Shown here piece after piece: positions 53,400 through 62,624 of a DNA stretch of 64,000 nt (positions within the stretch are counted from its first letter, which is position 1; each line of letters opens with the position of its first letter). Source of the DNA: Halalkalibacter alkalisediminis (GTDB lineage: Bacteria; Bacillota; Bacilli; Bacillales; Bacillaceae_D); assembly GCF_028610705.1 (NCBI RefSeq), contig NZ_JAQQWT010000007.1, forward strand, positions 1 to 64,000, given 5' to 3'. The translations under genes and the position numbers were made by a program. The notes under the pieces are model-generated. The model was not told the DNA's origin, made no database searches, and was given only the letters and a program-made list of their open reading frames with translations.

Positions 53400-55136
53400 A
53401 TGAGTTGGAAGGAACAATACAGCAAGTGGTCTAATTTTTCAGCATTAGAAGCCGAATGGAAAGAAGCATTAGAACAAAGACAAGGGAACGAAGTTGAACT
53501 AGAAGACTGCTTTTATAAAAATTTAGAGTTTGGAACTGGTGGGATGAGAGGAGAAATTGGTCCAGGTCCTAACAGAATGAATACATATACGATTCGTCGT
53601 GCTGCTGAAGGATTGGCGCGTTTTATTAGTAAAGATGGGAATGAGGCAAAGGAACGTGGTGTTGCTATTGCGTTTGATTCCCGACATAAATCAAGACAAT
53701 TTGCGCTAGAATCAGCGCTAACATTAGGAAAACATGGAATTCGTTCTTATTTATTTCACGATTTACGTCCTACGCCTGAACTTTCTTTCGCTGTAAGACA
53801 CCTTAATGCTTACGCAGGAATTGTGATTACAGCTAGTCATAATCCTCCAGAATACAATGGATTTAAGGTATATGGTGAGGATGGTGGACAACTGCCACCT
53901 GGTCCTGCTGAAGAACTAGTTCAGTTTGTGAATGGGATTGAGGATGAACTAGTCATTGAAGTGGCAAGTGAGATGGAGCTTAAAGGAGATCGAACTCTCC
54001 AAGTGATATCAGAGGAAATTGATGAAGAATATAACAAGCAGTTGAAAACGATCCTTATTCAAGAACAGTTAATCAAAGAATACGGAAAAGATGTAAAAAT
54101 CGTATTCACTCCTCTTCATGGTGCAGCTAATCTACCTGTTCGCCGTGTTTTAGAGACGAGTGGTTTTACTCAATTAACAGTGGTTCCAGAACAAGAGCTA
54201 CCTGATCCTAATTTTTCAACGGTGAAATCACCTAATCCTGAAGAACATGCTGCATTTGAATTAGCGATTGAGCATGGAAAGAAGCTAGATGCAGATGTCC
54301 TTTTAGCGACGGACCCAGATGGCGATCGAGTTGGAGTAGCAGTAAAAGACCCTGCTGGAGAATATGTTGTTTTAACAGGAAACCAAACAGGCGCCTTAAT
54401 GCTTGATTATATTCTCACGCAAAAGAAAGAGTTAAATACGTTACCAACTAATGGAGTTGTTCTCAAAACAATTGTAACGTCTGAAATTGGTAGAGCAATT
54501 GCAGAAAAGCATCATTTACTTACAGTTGATACGTTAACAGGATTCAAGTTTATTGGAGAAAAGATTAAAGAGTATGAGCAAACAGGTGAGCATCGTTTCT
54601 TGTTTGGATATGAGGAAAGCTACGGGTATTTAATCGGTGACTTTGTTAGAGACAAAGACGCGGTTCAAGCTTGTTTGTTAGCTGCTGAATTAGCTACTTA
54701 TTATAAATCTCGTCAAATGAATTTATATGATGGATTAATTGAAGTATTTGAGAAGTACGGGTATCACCAAGAAGGATTAGAATCATTAACATTAAAAGGT
54801 AAAGCAGGAATTGAACAAATTAATCAAATACTAGCTTCATTCCGCGAGACACCACCAACTATTCTTGGATCTAGCAAAGTAGCATTAGTTGAAGATTATC
54901 AGTCAAGTGTTGCGACAAATACAACAACGGGAGAACAAGTAACGATTGAACTTCCGAAATCAAATGTATTAAAATACAAGCTTGAAGATGGATCTTGGTT
55001 CTGCATTCGTCCATCGGGAACCGAGCCGAAGATTAAATTTTATTTTGGCGTAAATAAAGAAACGCTTGAGGGAAGTAAGCGCTCACTTGAACAATTAAAA
55101 CAAGATGTTATGGGGCTTGTAAATCAACTTGTATAA
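53400..55136 (+). CDS. pgcA: Alpha-phosphoglucomutase
   Basis: PgcA interconverts glucose-6-phosphate and glucose-1-phosphate. The 578-residue phosphohexomutase has the phosphoserine loop [20 protein letters not shown] near residue 145, the metal loop [16 protein letters not shown], sugar-binding [20 protein letters not shown] and the phosphate-binding [12 protein letters not shown] at the C-terminus. TAGGAGGAGA precedes the ATG. Its product feeds the GlgC step of the glycogen operon 4 kb upstream as well as cell-wall glucosylation. Confidence 0.93.
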   Translation: MSWKEQYSKWSNFSALEAEWKEALEQRQGNEVELEDCFYKNLEFGTGGMRGEIGPGPNRMNTYTIRRAAEGLARFISKDGNEAKERGVAIAFDSRHKSRQFALESALTLGKHGIRSYLFHDLRPTPELSFAVRHLNAYAGIVITASHNPPEYNGFKVYGEDGGQLPPGPAEELVQFVNGIEDELVIEVASEMELKGDRTLQVISEEIDEEYNKQLKTILIQEQLIKEYGKDVKIVFTPLHGAANLPVRRVLETSGFTQLTVVPEQELPDPNFSTVKSPNPEEHAAFELAIEHGKKLDADVLLATDPDGDRVGVAVKDPAGEYVVLTGNQTGALMLDYILTQKKELNTLPTNGVVLKTIVTSEIGRAIAEKHHLLTVDTLTGFKFIGEKIKEYEQTGEHRFLFGYEESYGYLIGDFVRDKDAVQACLLAAELATYYKSRQMNLYDGLIEVFEKYGYHQEGLESLTLKGKAGIEQINQILASFRETPPTILGSSKVALVEDYQSSVATNTTTGEQVTIELPKSNVLKYKLEDGSWFCIRPSGTEPKIKFYFGVNKETLEGSKRSLEQLKQDVMGLVNQLV

Positions 55137-55220
55137 ACGAATGTTGATGCAACGATGACGCGCTTTTGTTAGCTAGTTGCGGTACGTTCTTAGCATAGAC
55201 TATCTTTTAAGTATTATAGC

Positions 55221-55258
55221 AAAGGCTTGGGTTATGAAAATATAACCCAAGCCTTTTT
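55221..55258 (+). terminator. Intrinsic terminator of pgcA
   Basis: AAAGGCTTGGGTTAT pairs with ATAACCCAAGCCTTT, followed by TT. The A- and T-flanks allow bidirectional function. The other bases between pgcA and the next gene hold no supported feature. Confidence 0.88.
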
Positions 55259-55441
55259 CAATTTCAACTAAAATAGGATACGAATTTCATCTTTTACTAT
55301 TAATGATTTGCGCATTACTTAACTCTCCTATAAGCATTTTACTGAATTAGATCAAAGTTCTTCTATGGAAAAAGTTAATCCTAGTTTGAATGTTGTGTTA
55401 AAGTAGCAATAGAATTTGTGGTCGTAAGGTGGGAGTTCACA

Positions 55442-56401
55442 GTGAGTTTAATTGAAAAGTGGTATACGTTGATCATTTTGTTAGCTGTTCTAGTTGGAAT
55501 CAGCATAGGACAAATGGAACTTATACGAATAAATGCGGAGTTTTTAATAATCCCGTTGTTAGTATCGATGCTTTATATTACGTTTTTACAAATCCCCTTT
55601 GAAGAAATAAAAATGGCCTTTTGCAATAAAAAATTTACATTTACCACAATGATTATCAACTTTATTTGGACACCAGTTTTAGCATGGCTGTTAGCAACCT
55701 TATTTTTAGCTGATCATCCTGCCTTATATATTGGATTTATCATGTTAATGGTTACTCCCTGTACGGATTGGTACTTAATTTTCACGAAGATAGCTAGAGG
55801 GAACGTAGCATTATCTGTGGCCATTTTACCATTAAATCTTATTTTACAAGTTATCTTGCTTCCTCTTTACCTACTTATGTTTGACGGAACTACAGAAGTT
55901 ATAGAGCTAAAATATCTAATAGAAAGTATAGTAATGGTTTTATTTCTACCATTAGCTTTAACGTTTTTAACAAAAATGTTACTAAGAAACAAGCAGCAAT
56001 TAAGAGAGCGACTAATAGCTCGACTTAATATGTTACCAATTCTCTTCTTAAGTCTGGCAATCGTAGCTATGTTTGCTGCTCAAGGACAACTCTTGCTTGA
56101 ACATTTAAGTTTACTCTGGCAAATAAGCATTCCAATTCTATTATTTTTTGCATTGAACTTGATCATTGGACAAAAAGTGGGAAAGCTTATGCAATTTTCA
56201 TCTAGCGATCGGGCGAGTTTAAATTTAACTACGCTAGCTAGGAATTCTCCAATTGCCTTAGCAATCGCTATGACCGCATTCCCAGATCAACCTTTCATCG
56301 CTTTAACGTTAGTGATAGGTCCACTGTTAGAGTTACCTATTCTTGCTAGCATCAGCCAACTTTTATTATTTATTTCTAGAGGAGAAATCAATAAAGACTA
56401 A
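55442..56401 (+). CDS. ACR3/BASS-family transporter
   Basis: The 319-residue protein has about ten membrane helices of the bile-acid symporter/arsenite (BART) superfamily. MLMVTPCTDWYLIFTKIARG, with a conserved Cys in T-P-C-T-D near residue 106, and NLTTLARNSPIALAIAMTAF near residue 270 match ACR3-like proteins. There is no arsR or arsC nearby, so arsenite export is only one option; organic anion transport is another. GTG 55442 follows GGTGGGAG; the longer frame includes that site. Confidence 0.75.
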   Translation: MSLIEKWYTLIILLAVLVGISIGQMELIRINAEFLIIPLLVSMLYITFLQIPFEEIKMAFCNKKFTFTTMIINFIWTPVLAWLLATLFLADHPALYIGFIMLMVTPCTDWYLIFTKIARGNVALSVAILPLNLILQVILLPLYLLMFDGTTEVIELKYLIESIVMVLFLPLALTFLTKMLLRNKQQLRERLIARLNMLPILFLSLAIVAMFAAQGQLLLEHLSLLWQISIPILLFFALNLIIGQKVGKLMQFSSSDRASLNLTTLARNSPIALAIAMTAFPDQPFIALTLVIGPLLELPILASISQLLLFISRGEINKD

Positions 56402-56557
56402 TTAATGGGGAGGGGATAGAATACTATAACTCTTCAATAGAACAAAACAAGATCAGTACTTAAGGGAGCAAAATTATTTGTTCACTTATTTACTCGAAAA
56501 AAATCACCAATATGGAGGCTTTTTTCGTTTCCATCTAGAGAATGTCTATTGTTGTAC

Positions 56558-56586
56558 TCATGATTTTTGAATTCGAATCATAAATT
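56558..56586 (+). promoter_or_regulatory. Candidate SigE promoter of spoVR
   Basis: TCATGAT (56558-56564), a 14-base spacer and CATAAATT (56579-56586) fit KMATATT-N14-CATACANT with two mismatches in the -35 and one in the -10. SpoVR is SigE-controlled in B. subtilis. Confidence 0.4.
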
Positions 56587-56616
56587 GGAAGAAAGCACGT
56601 TCAAGGAGGGGTTCGA

Positions 56617-58029
56617 ATGTCGCCAGATAATTGGAAGAAGCTTGAACATTCAATTGCTGAGATCACGGAAATTGCTGAGGGGTTTGGGTTAGATTTCTAC
56701 GAAATGAGATATGAAATATGTCCAGCTGAAATCATTTATACATTTGGTGCTTATGGAATGCCAACAAGATATAGCCACTGGTCATTTGGAAAACAGTTTC
56801 ATAAAATGAAGCTACAGTATGATTTTGGATTAAGTAAAATTTATGAGCTAGTTATTAATTCAGATCCGTGTTATGCCTTTTTACTCGACAGTAATTCGCT
56901 TATCCAAAATAAATTGATTGTTGCTCATGTCCTCGCCCATTGTGATTTCTTTAAAAATAATGTACGTTTCTCCAATACACGTCGAGATATGGTGGAGAGC
57001 ATGAGTGCAACAGCAGAACGAATCGCTCATTACGAACATTTATATGGAAAAGAAGAAGTAGAGAACTTTTTAGATGCAGTTCTTGCTATCCAAGAACATA
57101 TAGATCCAAGTCTTCTAAGACCGAAGTTAGATTGGAGTATTGAGGATGTAGAGGAAGAAAAAAGGCCTTCCAAAAAATCGGAATACGATGATTTATGGGA
57201 GATGGAAGAAAAGCCAAAACGACCACAACCAAAAGCCAAAAAAAGAAACTTCCCACCTAACCCTGAAAAAGATATCCTCTTATTTATAGAAGAGTATAGT
57301 CGAGAACTCGAGCCTTGGCAACGTGATATTTTAACGATGATGCGAGAAGAAATGCTTTATTTTTGGCCTCAATTAGAAACGAAAATTATGAATGAGGGCT
57401 GGGCATCATATTGGCACCAAAGAATACTAAGAGAAATGGATTTAACGAGTGAGGAAACGATTGAATTTGCGAAATTGAACGCAGGCGTAGTCCAACCATC
57501 AAAAACAACAATTAACCCGTATTACTTAGGTCTGAAAGTTTTCGAAGATATTGAGGAACGTTACAATAATCCAACGAAAGATATGATTGAACGTCAAGGA
57601 GTGAAACCAGGAAGTGGGCGAGAAAAAATGTTTGAGGTCAGGGAGATCGAATCAGACATTTCATTTATCCGCAACTATCTAACTAAAGATCTTGTCATGC
57701 GAGAAGATATGTATCTCTTCCAGAAACAAGGTGCCGATTACAAAGTAGTCGATAAAGCCTGGGAGAACGTACGAGACCAGCTTGCCCTTTCTAGAGTAAA
57801 TGGAGGATTTCCATATCTAGTGGTAACAGACGGAGACTACCTTAAAAATGGCGAACTATATATTAAGCACAACTTCGAAGGGACCGAACTCGATGTCGGA
57901 TATTTAGAGAAAGTACTTCCATACCTTCACCAACTATGGGGCCGCCCTGTCCACATTGAATCGGTCATTAATGAAAAAGAAATCTCCTTCGTCTACGACG
58001 GAAAAAAAGTTCACCGCAAATATTTATAG
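56617..58029 (+). CDS. spoVR: SpoVR, stage V sporulation protein R
   Basis: SpoVR acts in the mother cell in spore cortex formation and is functionally linked to YhbH and PrkA, both encoded in this window. The 470-residue protein begins with the SpoVR domain: [60 protein letters not shown]-like metal-site histidines near residue 110, and [16 protein letters not shown] near residue 265. A charged linker rich in Lys/Pro (about 185-210) separates two halves. AAGGAGGGG precedes the ATG. Confidence 0.93.
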   Translation: MSPDNWKKLEHSIAEITEIAEGFGLDFYEMRYEICPAEIIYTFGAYGMPTRYSHWSFGKQFHKMKLQYDFGLSKIYELVINSDPCYAFLLDSNSLIQNKLIVAHVLAHCDFFKNNVRFSNTRRDMVESMSATAERIAHYEHLYGKEEVENFLDAVLAIQEHIDPSLLRPKLDWSIEDVEEEKRPSKKSEYDDLWEMEEKPKRPQPKAKKRNFPPNPEKDILLFIEEYSRELEPWQRDILTMMREEMLYFWPQLETKIMNEGWASYWHQRILREMDLTSEETIEFAKLNAGVVQPSKTTINPYYLGLKVFEDIEERYNNPTKDMIERQGVKPGSGREKMFEVREIESDISFIRNYLTKDLVMREDMYLFQKQGADYKVVDKAWENVRDQLALSRVNGGFPYLVVTDGDYLKNGELYIKHNFEGTELDVGYLEKVLPYLHQLWGRPVHIESVINEKEISFVYDGKKVHRKYL

Positions 58030-58072
58030 AGTTTTTATGAAAAGGTCGAACATTACCTTTTCATAAAAACTC
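58029..58072. repeat. 18-bp perfect hairpin at the spoVR stop codon
   Basis: GAGTTTTTATGAAAAGGT (58029-58046) and its exact complement (58055-58072) flank an 8-base loop. The left arm starts in the last base of the spoVR stop codon. There is no T-tail on either strand, so it is not a usual terminator; mRNA 3'-end protection is possible. Confidence 0.75.
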
Positions 58073-58075
58073 GAA

Positions 58076-58153
58076 GCAATGAGCGGACCGCTGCTAGTTC
58101 TTAAGTCTTCTGAGCGATCTTATCAGAAGGCGCGCAGCGAGAGGGGCCATTGC
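58076..58153. other. GC-rich element with three nested helices
   Basis: Three inverted repeats are nested: GCAATG/CATTGC (58076-58081, 58148-58153), CGCTGC/GCAGCG (58089-58094, 58134-58139) and CTTCTGA/TCAGAAG (58107-58113, 58123-58129). The composition is clearly richer in G+C than its surroundings. I do not recognise it as a known RNA or repeat family. It could be a small structured RNA in the spoVR trailer or a REP/MITE-like repeat. Confidence 0.5.
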
Positions 58154-58311
58154 CACGGCTATAGGGGTGATAAAGTAAGAAGGATATAAAGCTAGAATAC
58201 AGCAACCCATTTTAACCTGTTTCTGAGTAATCTTCTGTAAAAAGCGATACGAGTGTAGTCATTATAACTAAATCGAAAGGTTAAACTGATTGTTAAAGAC
58301 TTTAGGACGTT

Positions 58312-58345
58312 GGTAAGCTCTGTCGCAAGGGCTTACCTGTTTTAA
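58312..58345 (+). terminator. Intrinsic terminator before the ABC exporter promoter
   Basis: GGTAAGC (58312-58318) pairs with GCTTACC (58331-58337), followed by TGTTTTAATT. It lies 280 bases past spoVR and 70 bases before a promoter, so it most likely ends a long spoVR trailer or a separate small RNA. Confidence 0.65.
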
Positions 58346-58414
58346 TTCGAATTTCTTTACAATAGTAAGAGAGTTTGATTCATTTATAAATGACTGAAAA
58401 TTTATAATTGAATG

Positions 58415-58444
58415 TTGACTTACTTTAGATATTAGAGGTAATAT
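58415..58444 (+). promoter_or_regulatory. SigA promoter of the ABC exporter operon
   Basis: TTGACT (58415-58420), an 18-base spacer and TAATAT (58439-58444), with 74 bases to the TTG start of the first gene. Confidence 0.55.
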
Positions 58445-58518
58445 GGAGTTTGTCCTAATTATTCGTAAACCTAAATATTCGCATGTTGAAATATTTTATA
58501 AGAAAGTGGGGAATTAAT

Positions 58519-60267
58519 TTGGATACTTTTAAACGGCTAAAACAGTTTTACTGGCCATTTAAGTCTTATTTTATATGGTCACTCTTAGCTCTATTATTCG
58601 TTACCGGTATGACCGTTCTATACCCTGTGATCTTGCAATTTACCATTGATCATGCAGTAAGAGCGGAAAATTATGATTTAATTCCATACTTAGTGATAGC
58701 GATTATTGGAGTGATGTCCATTAAAGGATTAGCGGTATACATTCATCAATATTTTGGAGATTTATTTGGTATTACAACCGTACATCGTTTACGTGATTCT
58801 TTATACAAAAAGCTACAGTTTTTACCTTTTCGCTATTATGACAATGCGAAAACAGGCGATTTAATGTCACGGTTAACAGGAGATGTGGAAACCTTTCGTT
58901 TCTTTTTATCGTTTGGCTGTGCTCAAGTCGTGAACTTTATCTTACTCGTTGGTTTTAGTATTGCAGTGATGTTTTATTATTCAGTACCCTTAACCCTTTT
59001 AACAATGGCAATGTTACCATTTTTAGCAATTGTTGTAGCCAAATTTGATAAGAGAGTTCATCCAGGATTTCGCGGAATTCGTAAGTCTTTAGCGCGTCTT
59101 AATACGAAAGTTCAAGAAAATGTTAGTGGAATGCACACCGTAAAAGCGTTATCTCAAGAAGATCAAGAGATTTTTAGGTTTGCTAAGTCGAACGAAGACT
59201 ATAGACAAAAACACTTAGATATCTCAAAAATTTGGGCTAATTACTTTCCACTTATGGAGTTAATTGGGAATTTATCTGCCGTCGTGCTTTTGGCCTACGG
59301 TGGCTATTTAACGATACAGGGAAGTCTCCAACCGGGAGAACTTGTAGCCTTTTTTAGTTTAATTTGGTATATCATTGGACCGATTATGAACTTAGGTTTT
59401 ATCATTAATATGTTCTCACAATCGAAGGCATCGGGAGAACGCTTACTAGAAGTTTTGGATGAAGACGAACGGAAGGACCTAGTAACGTCTAATGCAAAGC
59501 AGCCTAATTTAGTTGGAGAAGTCGTTTTTAAAGATGTATCGCTTACATATGGAGAAAAGAATTTACCTGCTTTAAAAGGGATTTCATTTGAGGCGACAAG
59601 AGGAAAGACAATAGGTCTTGTTGGAGCAACGGGATCAGGTAAATCCAGCATTATTCAATTAATTACAAGGTATTACGAACGAAGCTCAGGGCAGATTCTG
59701 ATCGACGGGCGCTCCATTGATGATTACTCTCTGAAAGATCTTCGTAGTCAAATTGGGGTCGTCCTACAAGAGACATTCCTCTTTTCATCGACGATCCGTG
59801 ATAATTTGGCCTATGGAAAGCCTGATGCGAGGATGGATGACATTATTGCTGCGGCTAAACGAGCGGATGCTCATGAGTTTATTGTGACTCTTCCTAAGGG
59901 GTATGATACCGTTCTTGGAGAACGTGGGTTAGGGTTATCTGGTGGACAAAAGCAAAGGATTGCAATCGCTCGAGCTATTATTATGGATCCGAAGATTTTA
60001 ATTCTTGATGATGCAACGAGTGCCGTCGATATGCAGACGGAAGTGAAAATTCAAAAGGCATTCCGCGAAGTAATGAAAGGGAGAACCACTTTCATTATTG
60101 CCCATCGTATTTCCTCTGTGAAACTAGCTGATGAAATTCTTGTCCTTGAGGATGGGGAACTTTCTGAAAGAGGAACACATACGGAATTAATAAATTCAAA
60201 TGGAATTTACCGCAGAATCTATGATATTCAAAATCAAGACCAGGAGTATGTCTTGCAGCAGGCATAG
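58519..60267 (+). CDS. yfiB: ABC exporter half-transporter, degenerate-Walker-B subunit (YfiB-like)
   Basis: This 582-residue half-transporter has six membrane helices (about 1-310) followed by an ATPase domain: Walker A GLVGATGSGKSSII, Q-loop VLQETFLFSSTIRDNLAYGK, canonical signature LGLSGGQKQRIAIARAI and Walker B KILILDDATSAVD. The residue after the Walker B Asp is Asp instead of the catalytic Glu. TTG 58519 is preceded by GTGGGGAA; an in-frame ATG at 58483 has no binding site. It is followed after 10 bases by its partner. Size and pairing fit B. subtilis YfiB/YfiC; the substrate is unknown, drug export being usual for the family. Confidence 0.82.
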   Translation: MDTFKRLKQFYWPFKSYFIWSLLALLFVTGMTVLYPVILQFTIDHAVRAENYDLIPYLVIAIIGVMSIKGLAVYIHQYFGDLFGITTVHRLRDSLYKKLQFLPFRYYDNAKTGDLMSRLTGDVETFRFFLSFGCAQVVNFILLVGFSIAVMFYYSVPLTLLTMAMLPFLAIVVAKFDKRVHPGFRGIRKSLARLNTKVQENVSGMHTVKALSQEDQEIFRFAKSNEDYRQKHLDISKIWANYFPLMELIGNLSAVVLLAYGGYLTIQGSLQPGELVAFFSLIWYIIGPIMNLGFIINMFSQSKASGERLLEVLDEDERKDLVTSNAKQPNLVGEVVFKDVSLTYGEKNLPALKGISFEATRGKTIGLVGATGSGKSSIIQLITRYYERSSGQILIDGRSIDDYSLKDLRSQIGVVLQETFLFSSTIRDNLAYGKPDARMDDIIAAAKRADAHEFIVTLPKGYDTVLGERGLGLSGGQKQRIAIARAIIMDPKILILDDATSAVDMQTEVKIQKAFREVMKGRTTFIIAHRISSVKLADEILVLEDGELSERGTHTELINSNGIYRRIYDIQNQDQEYVLQQA

Positions 60268-60277
60268 GAGGATATAA

Positions 60278-62092
60278 ATGGAACAAACAAAAAAACGATC
60301 TAGATTTCATTATTCAACGGAAGAAATCATCGAAAAGCCATTTAACTGGTCACAAATGGCTCGATTGTTTAGCTATATGAAGCCATACGCTTGGACCTTA
60401 CTGCCTAAAACGATCTTTGTAATGCTTATTGTCACTGCCGTTAGGATTGTAGTCCCTATTTTTATCGGTGTCCTCGCCATTGACTATGCTATTATCCCTG
60501 GCGATCAAAACTTGCTTTATCTTTTTGCCGGCGTGGTTCTTGGTTTATACACAATCTCGTGGGTAGCAAACGTATTTCGAATACGTTGGATGAATGAAAT
60601 TGGCCAGCATATGATTTTTGATATTCGAACAGCTCTTTTTAATCATATCCAACGCTTGTCGCACCGATTTTTTGATCAGAGGTCGGGAGGATCAATTCTT
60701 GTAAGGGTAATTAATGATGTGAACTCGATGCAAGATCTGTTTACAAATGGAGTCGTCAATTTATTAATGGACATTGTCATGTTAGTAGGAATTGTGATCA
60801 TTTTGTTTATGCTTAGTCCAGAACTAGCGGTATTGATATTAATTGTCCTTCCATTAATGTTTTTTATTTCCACGAAATTAAGAAGGAAAATTCGTAGATC
60901 TTGGCAAACGGTACGGGTGAGACAATCGAAAATGAATTCACACCTTAATGAGAGTATCCAAGGAATTCGAGTGACTCAGGCGTATGCCCAAGAAAAGGAA
61001 AACATGGCTTTCTTTAATAACATTAACACAGATAACTATGAAAGTTGGAAACATGCAACACGTATGAATGCCATTTTTCGACCATTTGTAGAGATGTCAA
61101 GTGCCGTTGGGGCTGTGGTGTTAATCTGGTATGGAACGACGCTAATACAGTCAGGTGCCCTTACTATTGGAGTATTTGTTTCATTTGCCTTTTATCTAGG
61201 TATGTTTTGGGAACCAATTTCTAGGCTAGGTCAAGTTTACAATCAATTACTAGTGGGGATGGCATCTTCTGAACGAATTTTCGAATTTCTTGATGAACAA
61301 CCTTCTGTTCCAGAGAAGCAGAATGCGAAATCTCTGCAGGATGTAAACGGTAAGATTGTATTTGAAGATGTAGAGTTTGCTTATGATGAATCAAGAAAGG
61401 CCCTTCATCAAATTAATTTAACTTTTGAAGCAGGTCAAACGATTGCTCTTGTGGGCCATACAGGCTCAGGGAAGTCAACCATTGTTAATTTGATGAGTCG
61501 TTTCTATGATCCAACGAAAGGTCGAGTTTCACTAGATGGAGTGGACTTACGAGATATTCGATTAGATGACCTTCGTTCAAACGTAAGTTATGTCTTACAA
61601 GACACGTTTATTTTTGCAGGAACGATTATGGATAATATACGTTTTGGAAGACCAAGCGCAACAGATGAAGAGGTCATTCAAGCGGCAAAGGCAATTGGTG
61701 CACATGAATTTATCGCAAAATTAGAAGCGGGATATGAAACAGAAGTAGAAGAAAAGGGAAATGTGCTCTCTGTTGGAGAAAGACAGTTGTTGTCTTTTGC
61801 AAGAGCACTTCTCGCTAATCCAAGAATTTTAATTTTAGACGAGGCAACGGCAAGTATTGATACTGAGACTGAATTAAAAGTTCAAGAAGGATTAAAGAAA
61901 TTACTTTCAGGTAGAACAGCTGTTATGATTGCTCATCGTCTATCAACGATACGCGATGCTAATAAAATTGTTGTATTGGAACAGGGCAATATACTTGAGG
62001 CAGGAACACATAAAGAATTAATGGAGTCTCAAGGTGCCTATTATAATCTTGTTAAATCACAATACGCAGCAATGGTGGATCACTCAGCTTAA
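60278..62092 (+). CDS. yfiC: ABC exporter half-transporter, degenerate-signature subunit (YfiC-like)
   Basis: The 604-residue partner has six helices, then Walker A ALVGHTGSGKSTIV, Q-loop VLQDTFIFAGTIMDNIRFGR, Walker B RILILDEATASID with catalytic Glu and H-loop MIAHRLSTIRDA. Its signature is VLSVGERQLLSFARAL instead of L-S-G-G-Q. The two defects complement each other: the intact site is formed by this subunit's Walker motifs and the partner's signature. TAGGAGGATATAA precedes the ATG. Confidence 0.84.
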   Translation: MEQTKKRSRFHYSTEEIIEKPFNWSQMARLFSYMKPYAWTLLPKTIFVMLIVTAVRIVVPIFIGVLAIDYAIIPGDQNLLYLFAGVVLGLYTISWVANVFRIRWMNEIGQHMIFDIRTALFNHIQRLSHRFFDQRSGGSILVRVINDVNSMQDLFTNGVVNLLMDIVMLVGIVIILFMLSPELAVLILIVLPLMFFISTKLRRKIRRSWQTVRVRQSKMNSHLNESIQGIRVTQAYAQEKENMAFFNNINTDNYESWKHATRMNAIFRPFVEMSSAVGAVVLIWYGTTLIQSGALTIGVFVSFAFYLGMFWEPISRLGQVYNQLLVGMASSERIFEFLDEQPSVPEKQNAKSLQDVNGKIVFEDVEFAYDESRKALHQINLTFEAGQTIALVGHTGSGKSTIVNLMSRFYDPTKGRVSLDGVDLRDIRLDDLRSNVSYVLQDTFIFAGTIMDNIRFGRPSATDEEVIQAAKAIGAHEFIAKLEAGYETEVEEKGNVLSVGERQLLSFARALLANPRILILDEATASIDTETELKVQEGLKKLLSGRTAVMIAHRLSTIRDANKIVVLEQGNILEAGTHKELMESQGAYYNLVKSQYAAMVDHSA

Positions 62093-62301
62093 AAGGGCGT
62101 AGGAAACACCTCAGTACAAAATGGATATTGAGTTGTTAGAAGAAGCTGGTCTCTATCAAAATCTACTGAATCGATTACTCAAGTAGCTAAGTGATGAAAT
62201 CAAGTTTGAGATGACCGTAATGTAGACGTTGACTTGATGCTTATACAGGAGAGGTTCGCCGAGTGAAATGGACGACTAAGACAATTGAAAAGGTTTTTTG
62301 G

Positions 62302-62344
62302 AAAAACAGAGAGCTAATCCTAAGAGATTGGTCTCTGTTTTTGT
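62302..62344 (+). terminator. Intrinsic terminator
   Basis: AAAAACAGAGA pairs with TCTCTGTTTTT, with an inner AATC/GATT pairing. It lies 210 bases past the ABC operon, in DNA with no intact gene. Confidence 0.82.
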
Positions 62345-62375
62345 GTGATTAGAGGATAGGTGCTAAAGACGATGT

Positions 62376-62486
62376 ATGGCTGCTCAAGAAACAATGGCTT
62401 CAATGGAGGAAATTACTTCTTCAGCAGAATCATTAACTCACATGGCAGAAGGGTTACAAGAGGTTATTTGACAGTTTAAAGTATAA
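62376..62486 (+). pseudogene. Methyl-accepting chemotaxis protein, 3' remnant
   Basis: The frame reads MAAQETMASMEEITSSAESL, then THMAEGLQEVI, a TGA, QFKV and TAA. This is the very C-terminal end of a chemoreceptor signalling domain (AAAEETMASMEEI...SL..MAE.LQ..I.QFK), with the near-terminal Gly codon apparently turned into TGA. A second possible scrap, SLSKSTESITQVAK, lies at about 62154-62195. The main part of the gene is gone. The remaining bases between the ABC operon and the next promoter hold nothing else. Confidence 0.7.
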
Positions 62487-62555
62487 TAATCGTAAGAGAA
62501 ATTATAGAGAAATACTTTAGATGTTAATTTTGCTCTTCATTCTGAGTTGTTTTTG

Positions 62556-62586
62556 TTGACATTTAGATGAGATCAGGTAGTATATA
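62556..62586 (+). promoter_or_regulatory. SigA-type promoter of the aminotransferase gene
   Basis: A perfect TTGACA (62556-62561) is followed by TATATA (62581-62586) at 19 bases, or AGTATA at 17 bases. Confidence 0.55.
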
Positions 62587-62624
62587 AATAATATTCTAAA
62601 TTTTATAATAATAGAGGTGCCATC

